From Struthio camelus (taxonomy: Eukaryota > Chordata > Aves > Struthioniformes > Struthionidae), in the NCBI RefSeq assembly GCF_040807025.1, contig NC_090981.1, positions 36,745,817-36,809,816 of the forward strand: a stretch of 64,000 bases of DNA. Direction: 5' to 3'. This document shows, piece after piece, positions 24,226 to 34,641 of this stretch; position 1 is the stretch's first letter, and every line of letters starts with the position of its first letter. The position numbers were made by a program, and so were the translations under genes. The notes beneath the pieces are model-generated. The model did no database searches and was not told the origin of the DNA. It saw nothing but the letters and a program-made list of their open reading frames with translations.

Positions 24226-25649
24226 CACAGCAACCCAGTTTCACACCAGCCATTAAATTCAACATTTCTGTAGTTGCTGACTCCTTCAAATGCAAGTTCA
24301 GCCTCATTTTCAACCAGATGACAGACCTGAAGCATTAGTCTATTTCTAAAAAGCATGTGTGTAGCAAACAAAAAGAATGGTTATCACTAGCTCCAGGATC
24401 TGATTCTAATATTAGGCTGTGTTGTGATTTACTATTTTTACACTTTGAGGACAATTTTGGTAATATCTAATCTTGTTGTTGAAAGAAAACATATTTACCT
24501 ATGAAGAAGTTTCCTCCTATCTCTTGTTGTAAAACGGTGTTAAAAAAGAAACAAAACTACAGTAAAGAAATTCTTAGACAAGAATGTCGTGGACAACTTT
24601 TTACGAGATATTTAAAGGACAGTATCAACTTGAAAACTACAGTTTCAGAAACTGCCTTTTGTAACAATGAAACACTTCAGATTACTAGAACTGGAACAAT
24701 TTAGCAAAACAAAACATCCCTCTTTTTACTGTTGAGTTTGTGCATTTGGCAGCCTTTTCCCCTGTACAATCAGTTAGTCTCTTCCCTACAAAGGCCCTTG
24801 AAAATAGCATAGGAGCAGGAAAAAAAAAAAAAAGCTTTAAAAGGGGGGGGGGCATTAAAAAAAACCCAATATTTTGAAAGCCTGGAAAGTAACAGATAAT
24901 GTCCCAGATTAGTCTACCTCTGAGATCTCCATCTAAACCAGAAATACAATTTATTCTATCTTTACAAGCATTGCCAAGTATGTGCTACACCCCCTCCTGC
25001 CATAGTCACTCTGCTGCGATGCATGCTAACACACACATTGCCTGCTAACAACTGAAAAGCCCCCCGCCATTCCCTTTCCCAGAATAAGCCATCTACCACA
25101 TTCTGTCACACTCTAGCTGCAGATCAAATAACTTTACCAGCCTCACCCTACTCATTAATGCACATTTTCATATCACACACCTCCCTGTCGACTTCTGTCA
25201 CTACTGACTCCGTACCATCCCACGTGCTAGGTAGATAGCAATACACTTTACCCAACATGGTCTGAGACACAATTACTCATGTGCAGTATAAAGCCTATTT
25301 GCACTGCACAAAATACTAGCTGTAGCCTGTGCTGTACTTCAGTCTCCTAAACAAATGGTCTTATTTATTCCAAAGGTCAGAGAGGTAGACAAAATGTTGT
25401 AAAGTCTTCAGAAGACTTTGGAGGGGCCCTACTATGGGTAATCTGGGGGTTAGCAAACGGGACAGTATTATAGGGAAATACAGAGCAGAGTTAAGGTTGC
25501 TGATCACTTCCAGATTTTCAGAACCAACCTTTAGCTGGGACTTCCTACCATTTGCTATTCCTGTCCTAGTTGTTTTAAATAGCAGCAGTGTCATGAGGTT
25601 TTCCAGAAGTACTCGGTGCTCCTCTCTAATCGCAACCGAATCTGCCCGA
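24226..25649. other. Non-coding stretch upstream of CpG island 1
   Basis: Contains an A14 run and G10 run (24820-24852) and a C/A-rich segment at 24980-25260 with no open frame. No gene recognised. Confidence 0.5.
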
Positions 25650-26515
25650 TTTTTCTGTCTGGGACTACCTTATCTCGCGTTAGCAGGCGTTGAACTTGCA
25701 CCACCGGGTCGGTAACAACCCCCGGCAACCAGCGGCTTTTAACGCCAACGCGGGCAGGCTCCTGACAGAAGAAGGAGGGGGGCGGGAGGACACGCTAGCG
25801 CCCGGCGCCCCTTTTCCCCCGACACGACGTCGGTAACCGCGAAGTGCCCCGCACCGCCAGCCTCTCCCCGGGGCCAGACCCGCGGCGCCGGGCCCACGGG
25901 CTGCGCTGAGGCCCGCGGCCGGGCGGGGCGGGGGGGGGGGGGTGGCCGAAGCCGCCCCGCGGGGCCGGGCCGCCCAGGCACGCCGCCGCGCTGCCCCCCG
26001 CGCAGCCGCCCGCAGCGACAGCGGCCGCCCCGGGGCTTGGCTCGGCTCGGCCCGCCCCCGCCTCTGCCTCCGCCCCGCCTGGCCTCCCCCGGCCGCGGGC
26101 CGCCTCCGCGCCGCGCCCGCGCACACACACGTGGCACCCACCTTACCTCCCTGCCCCGGCCGGCCCCGCCGCCGCCGCCGCCGCCGCCCTGCCGCGCCGC
26201 GCCGCTCTCCTCCCACCCGGGCCGCCTCCTCCCCCGCACCCAACGGGCCTGCCGGGCGGGGGGCGCCCCCCCTCCCCTCACCGCCGCGGCCCGGGGTGGG
26301 GGGGCTCGGGCGGGCCGCGCGCGCGCGCGGCGCGGCGGGGCGGGGCGGCTCGCGGCGGCCGTTGGGGCCGTTGGGACCGTTAGGGCCGCGCTGCGTGAAG
26401 CCCGGGGGGTCTCCAGAGAGCGCGGGCAGTGACTTGCCTGCCTCTGCCGCGCTTACGCGCAGTGCTGGCTGCTGTCCTCCCGCCTCACCGCCCGTTCCCC
26501 AGTTGCGCTGAGCGG
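25650..26515. promoter_or_regulatory. CpG island 1, probable promoter
   Basis: About 870 bases of very high GC with dense CpG, against flanks near 35-40% GC. It contains Sp1-type GGGGCGGGGC boxes (for example 25921-25932 and 26334-26346), a (CCG)n run and an alternating CG run near 26318-26330. No TATA box is evident. A good minus-strand donor, GGGAG|GTAAGG, has its exon end at 26147, suggesting a leftward first exon of roughly 26150-26500. Long open frames on both strands here follow from the rarity of stop codons in GC-rich DNA and translate to low-complexity R/A/G/P sequence; they are not annotated as genes. Direction of transcription is not settled. Confidence 0.85.
26167..26188. repeat. 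(CCG)n trinucleotide repeat in CpG island 1
   Basis: Seven consecutive CCG units just right of the minus-strand donor at 26147. In a leftward transcript the repeat would be a 5' CGG tract. Confidence 0.9.
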
Positions 26516-27779
26516 GAATGCTCGAGCCGTTTTAAGAAAATGAATGCAAAAGTTTAGAAAGTGGAGAGACCAGCACAGGGCCAAAATATTTTCCGGCTAC
26601 AAGGGGTCAAGGCAGAAACTACACTGGTCACTCCTCTAAGCCACAGCTCATCAGTGCGGCCAACCGTTACATTACAGCGTTGTTTGGATTTGCGTGAGGA
26701 CACCCTTTTCACAAAAACTGGTGTGGAGGAAAAGGGGCATTTCAGTTCGAAAAATTCTCCTGATGATGCTCAGTGTCGCATTCCTAGAGGCAGGCCCGAG
26801 GGGAAGCTTCCCTGGGTAGCTGCAGAGCATACAATACTTTTTAAAAGAAGGAAGAAATTAATATTCCAAGCTTTAACATTTTCGCATTTGGCACAGTCTT
26901 TCACATTGACATTTGTTAAACAATGCACCAGTACGTTTTTCAAAAAGCCCATAAAAGCAGAAGTAATTTTCAAAGTACCTATTGGAAGGTTAGTACAGTC
27001 CAAGATCAATAATTTTATATTTTTATTGATAGTGTAGCATCCCTAAAGTAGAATTTAGATGGAGTTTTTTACAGTTCTGAAAACTTAAAGCTACTTACAA
27101 GTGGTATTCTTTTTAGGCCTAAGTGCGCACCAGTAAGGATGCATATTCTTTTTATAGAAATTGTTCCATAAATCTCCTTAAAGATATTTAAGTACTATAG
27201 TTTTGCATTTAAATAATATACTACTTTTGTGCTTTTAAACATCCAAGGTGCCGAACAAGACTTGTAAACTGTGAAGTAACTACTATGGAAAAGATTAAGT
27301 AAAGCATTGGAGGCGGATGATTTTGACAATAAAGAGGGTGTATGTGGTGAGTGTTTAATATTTATTGCATTTAATATTACAAAGTACTATTTATTGTTTT
27401 CAGATTTAATGCTAAAAGCAAAGCCTGGAGAGCAAACTCTGCTGTATTATGTACTTACAGGTACACCTGTGACAAAGGCTTTCTGTAATCATTGCTTGAT
27501 GTGTATAGCACCATTTCAGTAATGGCATGCCATTTTATTTAAAGTTCATGTGTCAGCTGTGCCTACCTTGCAAATATTTTTTTACAATTAAATGATTTTG
27601 CAAGGAATCACGTACATTTCAGCTCTCTGCAATGGTTTACAAAGCATTTAAATTGTGTTCCTGGAATATATATTCTATTATCTTTGAAATTATCTGAATT
27701 TATACCTTTTGCTCCTTATGAAATCATATGGATTGAGGGAATATTCTGAATGAATGAAGAACAAATACAGTACCGTTGA
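26516..27779. other. Non-coding stretch between CpG island 1 and the X-box region
   Basis: A 158-codon plus-strand frame at 26561-27037 starts 45 bases beyond the island, but its translation has no recognised domain and it is not framed by splice sites, so it is left as unsupported. The rest is AT-rich. Confidence 0.45.
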
Positions 27780-28020
27780 ATAATCTTGTGGGGTAGATTA
27801 ATCTATAGCCTCGATTTCTCTCAGGGTGGGTTGCTGTGGCAACCGCCCCAGCTCACTTTAAAATAATTTTGTAAAGCTCACTTCAAGCGCTGCACCCAGC
27901 GTGGGCCAAGTTTAAAAGCAGCCAGACATGGGAAGAAGTGTTATACTGTGTTGCTCTTATAAGATAGGGAGGTGGTGGAAGAGAGCGAGGCGTGGAGTGG
28001 GGCTGAGCAGAACTTTGAAC
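27780..28020. promoter_or_regulatory. Candidate regulatory element with an X-box-like RFX site
   Basis: GTTGCTGTGGCAAC at 27830-27843 is a near-palindromic match to the X-box bound by RFX factors (GTTGCCATGGCAAC type; two half sites GTTGC and GCAAC intact). It sits in a short GC-raised patch, with a later CACTTCAAGCGCTGC and GGCCAAGTTTAAAAGC, 1.3 kb past CpG island 1. The motif is seen; function is inferred. Confidence 0.4.
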
Positions 28021-30129
28021 AGAAAATAGAAACTAAGCCACCCCAGGGTTAAGATGCAAAGGAGGTGGATCATTGCATAGTAACCTTAGTGCTTTTCAGT
28101 TTAAATGTCATTAAATGATGAAGGTGGCAATCTCATTTCTCCTAAGGAAAAGATATGTTCTGCATCCACAAAAGAATAAAAATGGACTTTGATTGTCATC
28201 TTCAAAGGAATGTTTTATAAACCCACCCTGAGATAATCACACTTGTAAGGGAAAGAGGTAGCTGGACACACTTCACTCATAGATAAAACTTCGGGGAATT
28301 GTTTTTGAAACTGTTACATTTTCACTGGTGTCTCAGTGTTTAAAATCGTGTGTGCACTAGGTGATGGATTAAGAAAAAAATAATTTTGTCAGCAGACCTA
28401 CACATGACCTGCTAACAGCAAAAGTAGTAGATATGACTCACTCGCAAGAATTCAAAAAGGGCCTGTTTGTGGAGCCTCAGTACAACTACAGATACTGGAA
28501 TGAAGGTGTTTGAAATTAATCCAGATTTTACAATTAAGTGCAGCCAAATAGAAAAATCCTAAACAATTCCAAAGATACTGCACAATTTCATGTCTTATCT
28601 AATGCTGAGATGAGCAAGAAAGCATGATTCCTTCCCTCCTATCTATCTGTCCGTCTAGTATCTGAACCCTGCTTTAAAAACTGAGGTGTCCTTTACATGG
28701 ATTTGATGAATTATACTCATGACAAAAACTTGGCATGGCTTTAAGATACTCTCATATGTGAAGGTCACAACTATTTAAAGATTAGGCCGCAAGAGCCTAC
28801 AAGGAGATGCAGTAGATGTGTTAAGCTGCTGTGTATGTTACTTTCTGAAATATCTGTCCACTCTAATAATTGTTTTTAAGCTAAAATATTACTCAAATTC
28901 CATCTTGCCTATTGAAGGGCTGTGTTATCAACTAGCCAGAAACCTGAAAACTTATTTATCCTGCACAAAAGATCAGATGGCAGTCATTTTCAATTGGAGC
29001 ACAAAAGTGCAAAGGCTTAACACAGTTTTCTATTTTTGCCACTAAGACAATAATTATTACTGGAAAGCTGGGTGCCACACTGGGAGACCAAAATTATCTG
29101 CAGAGGAGGCATAGCAAGGGTACAACCCATGTAACTATTCCATATTCCTGTACTGCTGTGCTTCATGCCAAACCTAGGGCTGAGCAAGTATTTCTTTCCC
29201 AATGTTATATTGGACTCCACTGCTGACATTGCCAAGCGTATGTGCCTCTCGTCACCATTTACAGTGTACTTGGCTCACGTCTGGCTGCTGGATGGTCCTA
29301 GGCACATCAGTATCACTGTTGTTGTTGTTGTGGGTGTATTGTACAGAATGTAACTCTGTCCATTAAGGGTTGTCCATTCTCTGTATCTAACTCTCATCGA
29401 GACAGAGTAGGGCATGATGAGACCTGTAGTCAGTAAAAGGTGCTCTCTGGGGATCTGAGTTGAGAACAACTGCAGGCTGCATTTTAGAACTCCATTAGCT
29501 TCATTTTGCTCTGACGGTGCTTTGAGCATCCATGTTTTGAGAAGGACAGTTGAATTTAAAAGGCATTTTTTCATTGACAAATAAGGAACTTCAGAAATAG
29601 GTCAGTGGCCCAACGGGATGCATATACAGGAAAAGACTGCAAGACCAAGAACTTGTATTAAAATCAGCCAAATATATATTTATCACTGTTGTTTGAATAC
29701 AGGCTCTTGGTTTTATTATATGAGCTCTTCCTATTGCCGTTACCTTAATCTATCACTAATAAGACGGTCTGTGCCTCAGTAAAGTCTCCTGCTGCTCTCA
29801 AAGGGTTGTAAAAGTTGGTTATCTGCATAAAAATTAAAACAAGTATCTGCAAAGTCCGGTTTTACTCGCAAATTATTACATGTGCTTAGTTTGGATTCAA
29901 ACTCCCAGACAGTATGCTCCTTTCAGTCTGGTTTTAAAAGCAAATGAGCATATAAAAAACGTTCTGTCCTTTTGCACAGTGCGTTGGGAATAGGGCATTT
30001 CTGTGGACAAGCCTGACAAGAGCCCATCTCAGACAGTAGGCTGTGATTTGGACCTGTGCAATGAAGCGAGCAGTATTTTATCTAACCAGCATTCCTGTTT
30101 GCTCAAGGTGGCTGCTTATTTGCTGCCCC
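28021..30129. other. Non-coding stretch between the two CpG islands' flanks
   Basis: AT-rich except 29040-29580, which is nearer 45% GC and carries open frames on both strands and a short (GTT)n run. No domain, splice structure or repeat family was recognised there. Confidence 0.45.
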
Positions 30130-30790
30130 CAACTTTGCCACCAGGATTGTTCCTGCTCCACGCGGCGCTGCTTCCTGTGCCGCGTGCCGGGGGGAAGTCA
30201 CCGGCCCCGGGCTGCGGGACCTAGTGAGCTGGGGAAGGCGGGCTGCGGGCTGCGGGCTCCAGCCCCATAAAGGCGCAAGGAGATGGTGTAGGAAATGTCA
30301 CGCGGGCTAAAAATACCTGCAGCGCCGGCTGCAGAGTCGCGCTATAGAAACGTTTCCAAACTGGTGAGGAAGTTGCTGGCCTGGCAGCCGCCAGCCCCGG
30401 GGGGACAGCGGCCAGGGCTGGGCTCCGCCGCCCGCGGGGCTCGCAGCGCGGCGCGGCGCCGCGCCCCTTCCCGCGCCCCCGCCCGCGGCGGCTGCCGGCG
30501 GCCGCGCAGCCCGGTGCCTATCTGCGGGGCTGCGCGCAGGAAAGCCGGGCTGTGCGGATGCGGAGCGCGTGCCTGGCGAGCGCGGAGGCGCATGCTGGCG
30601 GGCGTTTAAGGGTTGCAACGTTGGAGGATGTTTCAAAGCCCCGCCGCCCCGTAACGCCTCGCGTGCAGGCGGCGTAGGCTGGCTTGGTCAGTGTCGCCAC
30701 TGCAGGATACCGGGCGGCCTTTCGTATTTCAGCGGCGACACATTCAGCGGGCAGCATTTGCTCTGCCGTGTCCGAGCTGACCCAGACTGT
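30130..30790 (+). promoter_or_regulatory. CpG island 2, probable plus-strand promoter and first exon
   Basis: Dense CpG and high GC over about 650 bases. A TATA-like CATAAAGG at 30266-30273 would place a start site near 30295-30300. A good donor, AAACTG|GTGAGG, follows with exon end at 30363, so a very short first exon (about 65 bases) is possible. A MEF2-like element lies at 30307-30316. A 104-codon plus-strand frame at 30295-30609 crosses the donor and is low-complexity R/A/P, so it is not called as coding. Confidence 0.75.
30307..30316 (+). promoter_or_regulatory. MEF2-like A/T-rich site in CpG island 2
   Basis: CTAAAAATAC matches the MEF2 consensus YTAWWWWTAR at nine of ten positions (the last base is C). 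It is the only such A/T-rich word inside an otherwise GC-rich island, so it stands out. It may alternatively act as a TATA-like element. Confidence 0.4.
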
Positions 30791-30889
30791 ATTTCTCTCC
30801 CAGTTCTCGCAGTGCTGCTAACGTCCTCCTGCTACTGCACCTCGCCAGAAGGGGGAAAATAAGCACCGGCTCGCCGTGTTGTCTTCACT

Positions 30890-31099
30890 CTGTATAATAA
30901 AGGATTGTCATTAGGTTTGCGTGTGGCATATGCCATTACCCCCACCGTAAAACTAAAATTAGCAAAATGTCAGGAATGGAAAGATTGATTCACCCAAGAT
31001 GCAATTATCATTTAAAAAGTGCTTGATTGAGGTGCTGATGTTCAGTGATTTATTCTGCATACCATATACATAATTAAAGTAGTGTAGTGGAGTAATTTA
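30890..31099. promoter_or_regulatory. AT-rich segment between CpG island 2 and the leader exon, possible conserved element
   Basis: Directly after the island the sequence switches to AT-rich with words such as TCATTTAAAAAG, TGATTGAGG and CATAATTAAAG. This is the texture of conserved promoter-proximal enhancers. Conservation cannot be judged from one sequence. Confidence 0.25.
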
Positions 31100-31771
31100 T
31101 CAATCTAGTTTAGACTAGAGGGGCAAGGAAAGGAGCTGCTGCCGCTGCTGCTGCTCTATGTTTGTTTTATTAAAACGCTTTCGGGATCTGATCCCGCCCC
31201 CTTTTTGCAAGAGTGAAACTGATTATTTCTCCAGCTCGGGAGGAGAGAGTCATTCGTTTGGGATTGTGGGAGAGAGAGAAATAGAGACACGGAGAAGGAG
31301 AAGAAAAGGGAGGAAGAGGGAGAGAAGCAGAAAAGGACACCTCATCAGGCGTGTAGTTTGAATCCCTTCCTTGCCTCCCCCCTTCCCCTCCGCGATGTTA
31401 CAAAGGCTGTGAGCTGCTCTCCTTTTCCCATTCGCCTGCTGTCACTTCCTTCCTGGACGCTTTCAGGACGAGTCCGGTTACTTTTAATCCGACCAACAGC
31501 TCAGCCACTTTCTCCTCCTCCACGCTGCACACACACGCACAAGCGCACACACACGCACACGCACACACACACACACACACACCCCAGACATCTTCTGGCT
31601 GCTTATTGGATTGACTTTGAAGGTTGTGTGTGTGATTCAAGGAGGCTGCATGTTGAACCAGGTGGTGAATATTTAAAAGCTGGAAGAAGTAAAGGGATTT
31701 TTTCTTTTTCCTAAGAAAGGAAAATATCTCAAGGACTAGTCTGATCATCTAAACAGCTAAATGTTTATAAT
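31100..31771 (+). ncRNA. Candidate 5' untranslated leader exon
   Basis: The block begins with a GCTGCTGCCGCTGCTGCTGC run, continues with a long purine tract (about 31265-31340, GAGAGA/GGAGAAGGAGAA type), then a pyrimidine-rich part, a (CA)n repeat, and ends ATAAT|GTAAGT (exon end 31771). No frame is convincingly coding: a 118-codon frame at 31358-31714 is mostly the CA repeat. GC-richer than what follows, it sits 0.4 kb beyond CpG island 2, as expected of a transcription-factor gene's long leader. It resembles the author's memory of a MEF2C 5' leader (TTTTTCCTAAGAAAGGAAAA then TATCTCAAGGACTA), but that memory is weak and no coding exon is present to test it. Confidence 0.45.
31527..31583. repeat. 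(CA)n microsatellite in the leader block
   Basis: About 28 CA units with scattered CG and AG interruptions, ending in CCCC. It lies within the candidate leader exon. Confidence 0.95.
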
Positions 31772-33362
31772 GTAAGTACATGTGAAATTCAGCATTAAAA
31801 TAAAATACAGTGGGCATTGTACAGAAGCCCCATGTATGTTTCCTATTGCGTTTGAAGAGTGTATCAGTCGGTGTATGTGGACTGGGATTGAGGTTGCTTG
31901 CAGACTTTTTAAGTGGATGATTGCACTGTCAATTGCTTAAAAGTAACTTTTCAGACAAGTAACATTGTTAAATCAGTGTCTAGTCAAATTATTGCAGACT
32001 TGTCCCTATCAGTGTCATAAGTGTTTAAACTTTGATGAAGTTACTTCACGTCATTTGTATGCTTGATATTGTGGAGTGTTTGAAGTTTATTTGGTTTTAA
32101 TAGTTCACCAAATGCTATGACCTTGTAGTGCTTGCGTCCTGATTTATCAGACGAAGGAAACAATCCAGTTTAAGAGTGAAATGCTCTTAAACTTCATTTT
32201 ATCATAGCTCTTCAGTTCTTGAGTTTAGGTAATGCATGCTCGTTAAGTGTTGAACTTTGTGCATCTTTCATATGAATGCTTAAGTTTGCGATGGAAAGAC
32301 CCCTTATGCTGTTGTGGAGATTAAAGATATGCCGTGTACCTCTATTGGAATACTATGCTTTGGTCTTTATATAGTACTTTAAGTAATCTTTACGTTTTTT
32401 AACATGAATAAGTAGAGCTAATCAGCCTTACAGAGCTGGTTATTTTAGTTGCAGTACTGTTACTTATGGGCTAAGATAAAGTTTAATATAAATGAGACAC
32501 TTATAAGACTATCGGTGCATTATGTAACTGCTATACTTACATTTTCCATAAAACTTAGTATGACCTTCTGTCAGCTTGAAAAACAAAACAAGTATAAAGC
32601 TAAGATGATAAATCCTTTTCTCAAAAAAAAAAAAAGCAGCACAGTGCAAAGCAAAACTCAGTGAATCACTGTGGGAACTTAAACATTATCTTTTATAGAA
32701 GAGTTCTGTTTTCTTCCACTGTATATAGCAATTATTATTAGCAAATACCAGTATCCTAAAATCAAATACTGTAATACACAACTTAAGACTAAAGATTTAA
32801 GAGAATTAAGCAGAGAAAGGCACTTTGCCAATATTTCACTGTTGATCAGAAGAGAATTGTCTTGACACAAAATGAATTTTCCTAGCACATATCTAATGAT
32901 CAGCTTAATAGCAGATGTTCTAGTTTCATATATTTACTTTAAAAGAACTGCAAGATGAGTGGTAAATCAATTATGTTAGATGAAAATATGACTAGTTTTC
33001 TTTTTACTGGCACTTTTCAGGGTATTGTGGTTGAAGAGTAAAGATGTTTATATGGAGTATAATAACTCTAATCCCTAGAGGCTTGGCAGGGCATGGAAAT
33101 ATAACCACCTGTGAACCAGTTTTAACCTCTGTATTACATTCTGATTTCCAGTTCAAACACTCAGGCAATTGACCACTTCGAGGATTTGTTGTTTTGTATA
33201 TTATTTTTATTACATGATTCTAGGAACCTAATATGAAGTCAAAAAACCCGCAAGAGTTTCTTACTTTATCAGTTTTATTAAAATGCATGTATTATATTAC
33301 ATTTTATATGTATGATTCTTTCTGCATTCGTGAACACATCATTCATATCGAGTCTAATAGTG
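31772..33362. other. Intron-like AT-rich stretch after the leader donor
   Basis: No exon or named repeat recognised. Low CpG, many short A/T runs. The sequence keeps this character to the right edge of the window. Confidence 0.5.
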
Positions 33363-33437
33363 AAGCCTCTGCTCCCTCTTAAGTCCCTTTGGAAGTAATG
33401 GAAAATTTCTTTGAGTAAGAACCTAAGAGAATGGCCC
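33363..33437. repeat. Short palindromic sauropsid interspersed repeat, copy 3
   Basis: AAGCCTCTGCTCCC...AAGTCCCTTTGGAAGTAATGGAAAATTTC resembles the recalled 'TGCTCCCATTGAAGTCAATGGCAAAACTCC' arrangement. Diverged. Confidence 0.45.
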
Positions 33438-33554
33438 TTAATTCGGTATGTCTGTGTTCCTTGTAGTGCAAATCTTTTTATTTTTAAAACGTGATGTGTA
33501 TATATATATTTTTACTAATATATCTTACATAGACAGTATCAGAAGAAAATTCTA

Positions 33555-33680
33555 GGGCCTGAATGTGAAGACCTCCTTTCACGCAAACAGTTCTTACACA
33601 ACTAGTCCCGCTGGTAATGCTGAGACGACTTGTGTGAAAATGGACAAGTCACATGAATAATAGTTTACAGGATCAGGCCC
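33555..33680. repeat. MITE-like 126-bp element with perfect 8-bp terminal inverted repeats
   Basis: Starts GGGCCTGA (33555-33562) and ends TCAGGCCC (33673-33680), exact reverse complements. Inside, an arm around CTTACACAACTAGTC pairs imperfectly with GACGACTTGTGTGAAAA. The end (GGATCAGGCCC) is the one recalled from the sauropsid repeat group seen elsewhere in the window. Coding capacity nil; mobility would have depended on an outside transposase. Confidence 0.65.
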
Positions 33681-34605
33681 ACAGAAGACCTAAACCTTGT
33701 CCCACTATTTTCTTAGGATAGAGATTGTAGGAATATCACTTTCAATTTCCTTATAAATGAATGTAGGAGTCAGATATGTCTGTATACTGTTAAGATTACT
33801 TGACCAAGAAAAAAGGGAAACTGGCTTTCAAATAGTCTTGTAGGAATTGGTACTAAATCATGCATAGTGCGTGAGATGAAATCTTTTAGAATTATGTTCC
33901 TGAGCTGCCAATTTTGGAGTGTCATGCGTATAATCATACACATATTTACTTACTATGAAGTTTTTTTCATTATGGTAGTCAGATAATTTTTTCTTAAAAC
34001 TTTATATAGTATTCTTTTTTTATAAACTCCCTTTATTTGTGGCCCTGCAACATGTATATCCGAAAACAGAGATACCTCTCTTAAACACTGTTGTTTTTAA
34101 AAATATCTAATGCATTTTATACAAAAAAAAAAACTTACTGAAGCTTTTTCCAAAACGTTACCTCTGAAAGATTTTGATAGTGAGTTGAGTAACCCACTAT
34201 CTAGTAGGTAAATATAACTACACAGAAACTTAGGAACTGAGCAGAAGTTGTGAATTGAATACTTTTGCCAGTTTTGTTTCTTTTTATTTTACTTTTCTCT
34301 GTAACAGGCTAATTTATTTTTCAGCAAAGTAGTTCAGTTCATCTTCACAGAGAGCTAAGGAGTATTTCTACGTCTCATTAAGCAAGAAGTCATGAACTGA
34401 TATTAGATGGCTGAAAGAATGATCACTTGTTTTATGATACGTTGACTCCATTTTTACCTGTTGGACATAGTTTTTCTAAACTACATGGTAATTAATCCAA
34501 AAATCAGACAAAGTACAATGAAATTCTTTTGAAAGCACTGATTATGAAGATGAACATAAATAAGGTGCTATGCAATTTCCAAAAGTTTATAGTCTCTGCT
34601 TCAGC
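33681..34605. other. AT-rich intron-like stretch
   Basis: No supported feature. Confidence 0.5.
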
Positions 34606-34641
34606 ATTTTGAAGTATAACCATATTTTGAAGTATAACCAT
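34606..34641. repeat. Perfect 18-bp tandem duplication
   Basis: The unit ATTTTGAAGTATAACCAT occurs twice head to tail (34606-34623 and 34624-34641) with no mismatch. Confidence 0.97.

Noticed and set aside
25680..26511. Open frames of 111-189 codons on both strands of CpG island 1
   Set aside because: They overlap in several frames, translate to low-complexity R/A/G/P sequence, cross the splice donor at 26147 and exist because stop codons are rare in GC-rich DNA.
26561..27037. 158-codon plus-strand frame just after CpG island 1
   Set aside because: No recognised motif, composition changes midway to AT-rich lysine/phenylalanine sequence, and the minus strand is also open across much of it.
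30295..30636. Open frames of 83-109 codons in CpG island 2
   Set aside because: Same GC artefact; both strands are open and the translations are arginine, alanine and proline runs.
31358..31748. Plus and minus open frames of 116-118 codons in the leader block
   Set aside because: Largely translations of the CA repeat (HTHT and CVCV runs).
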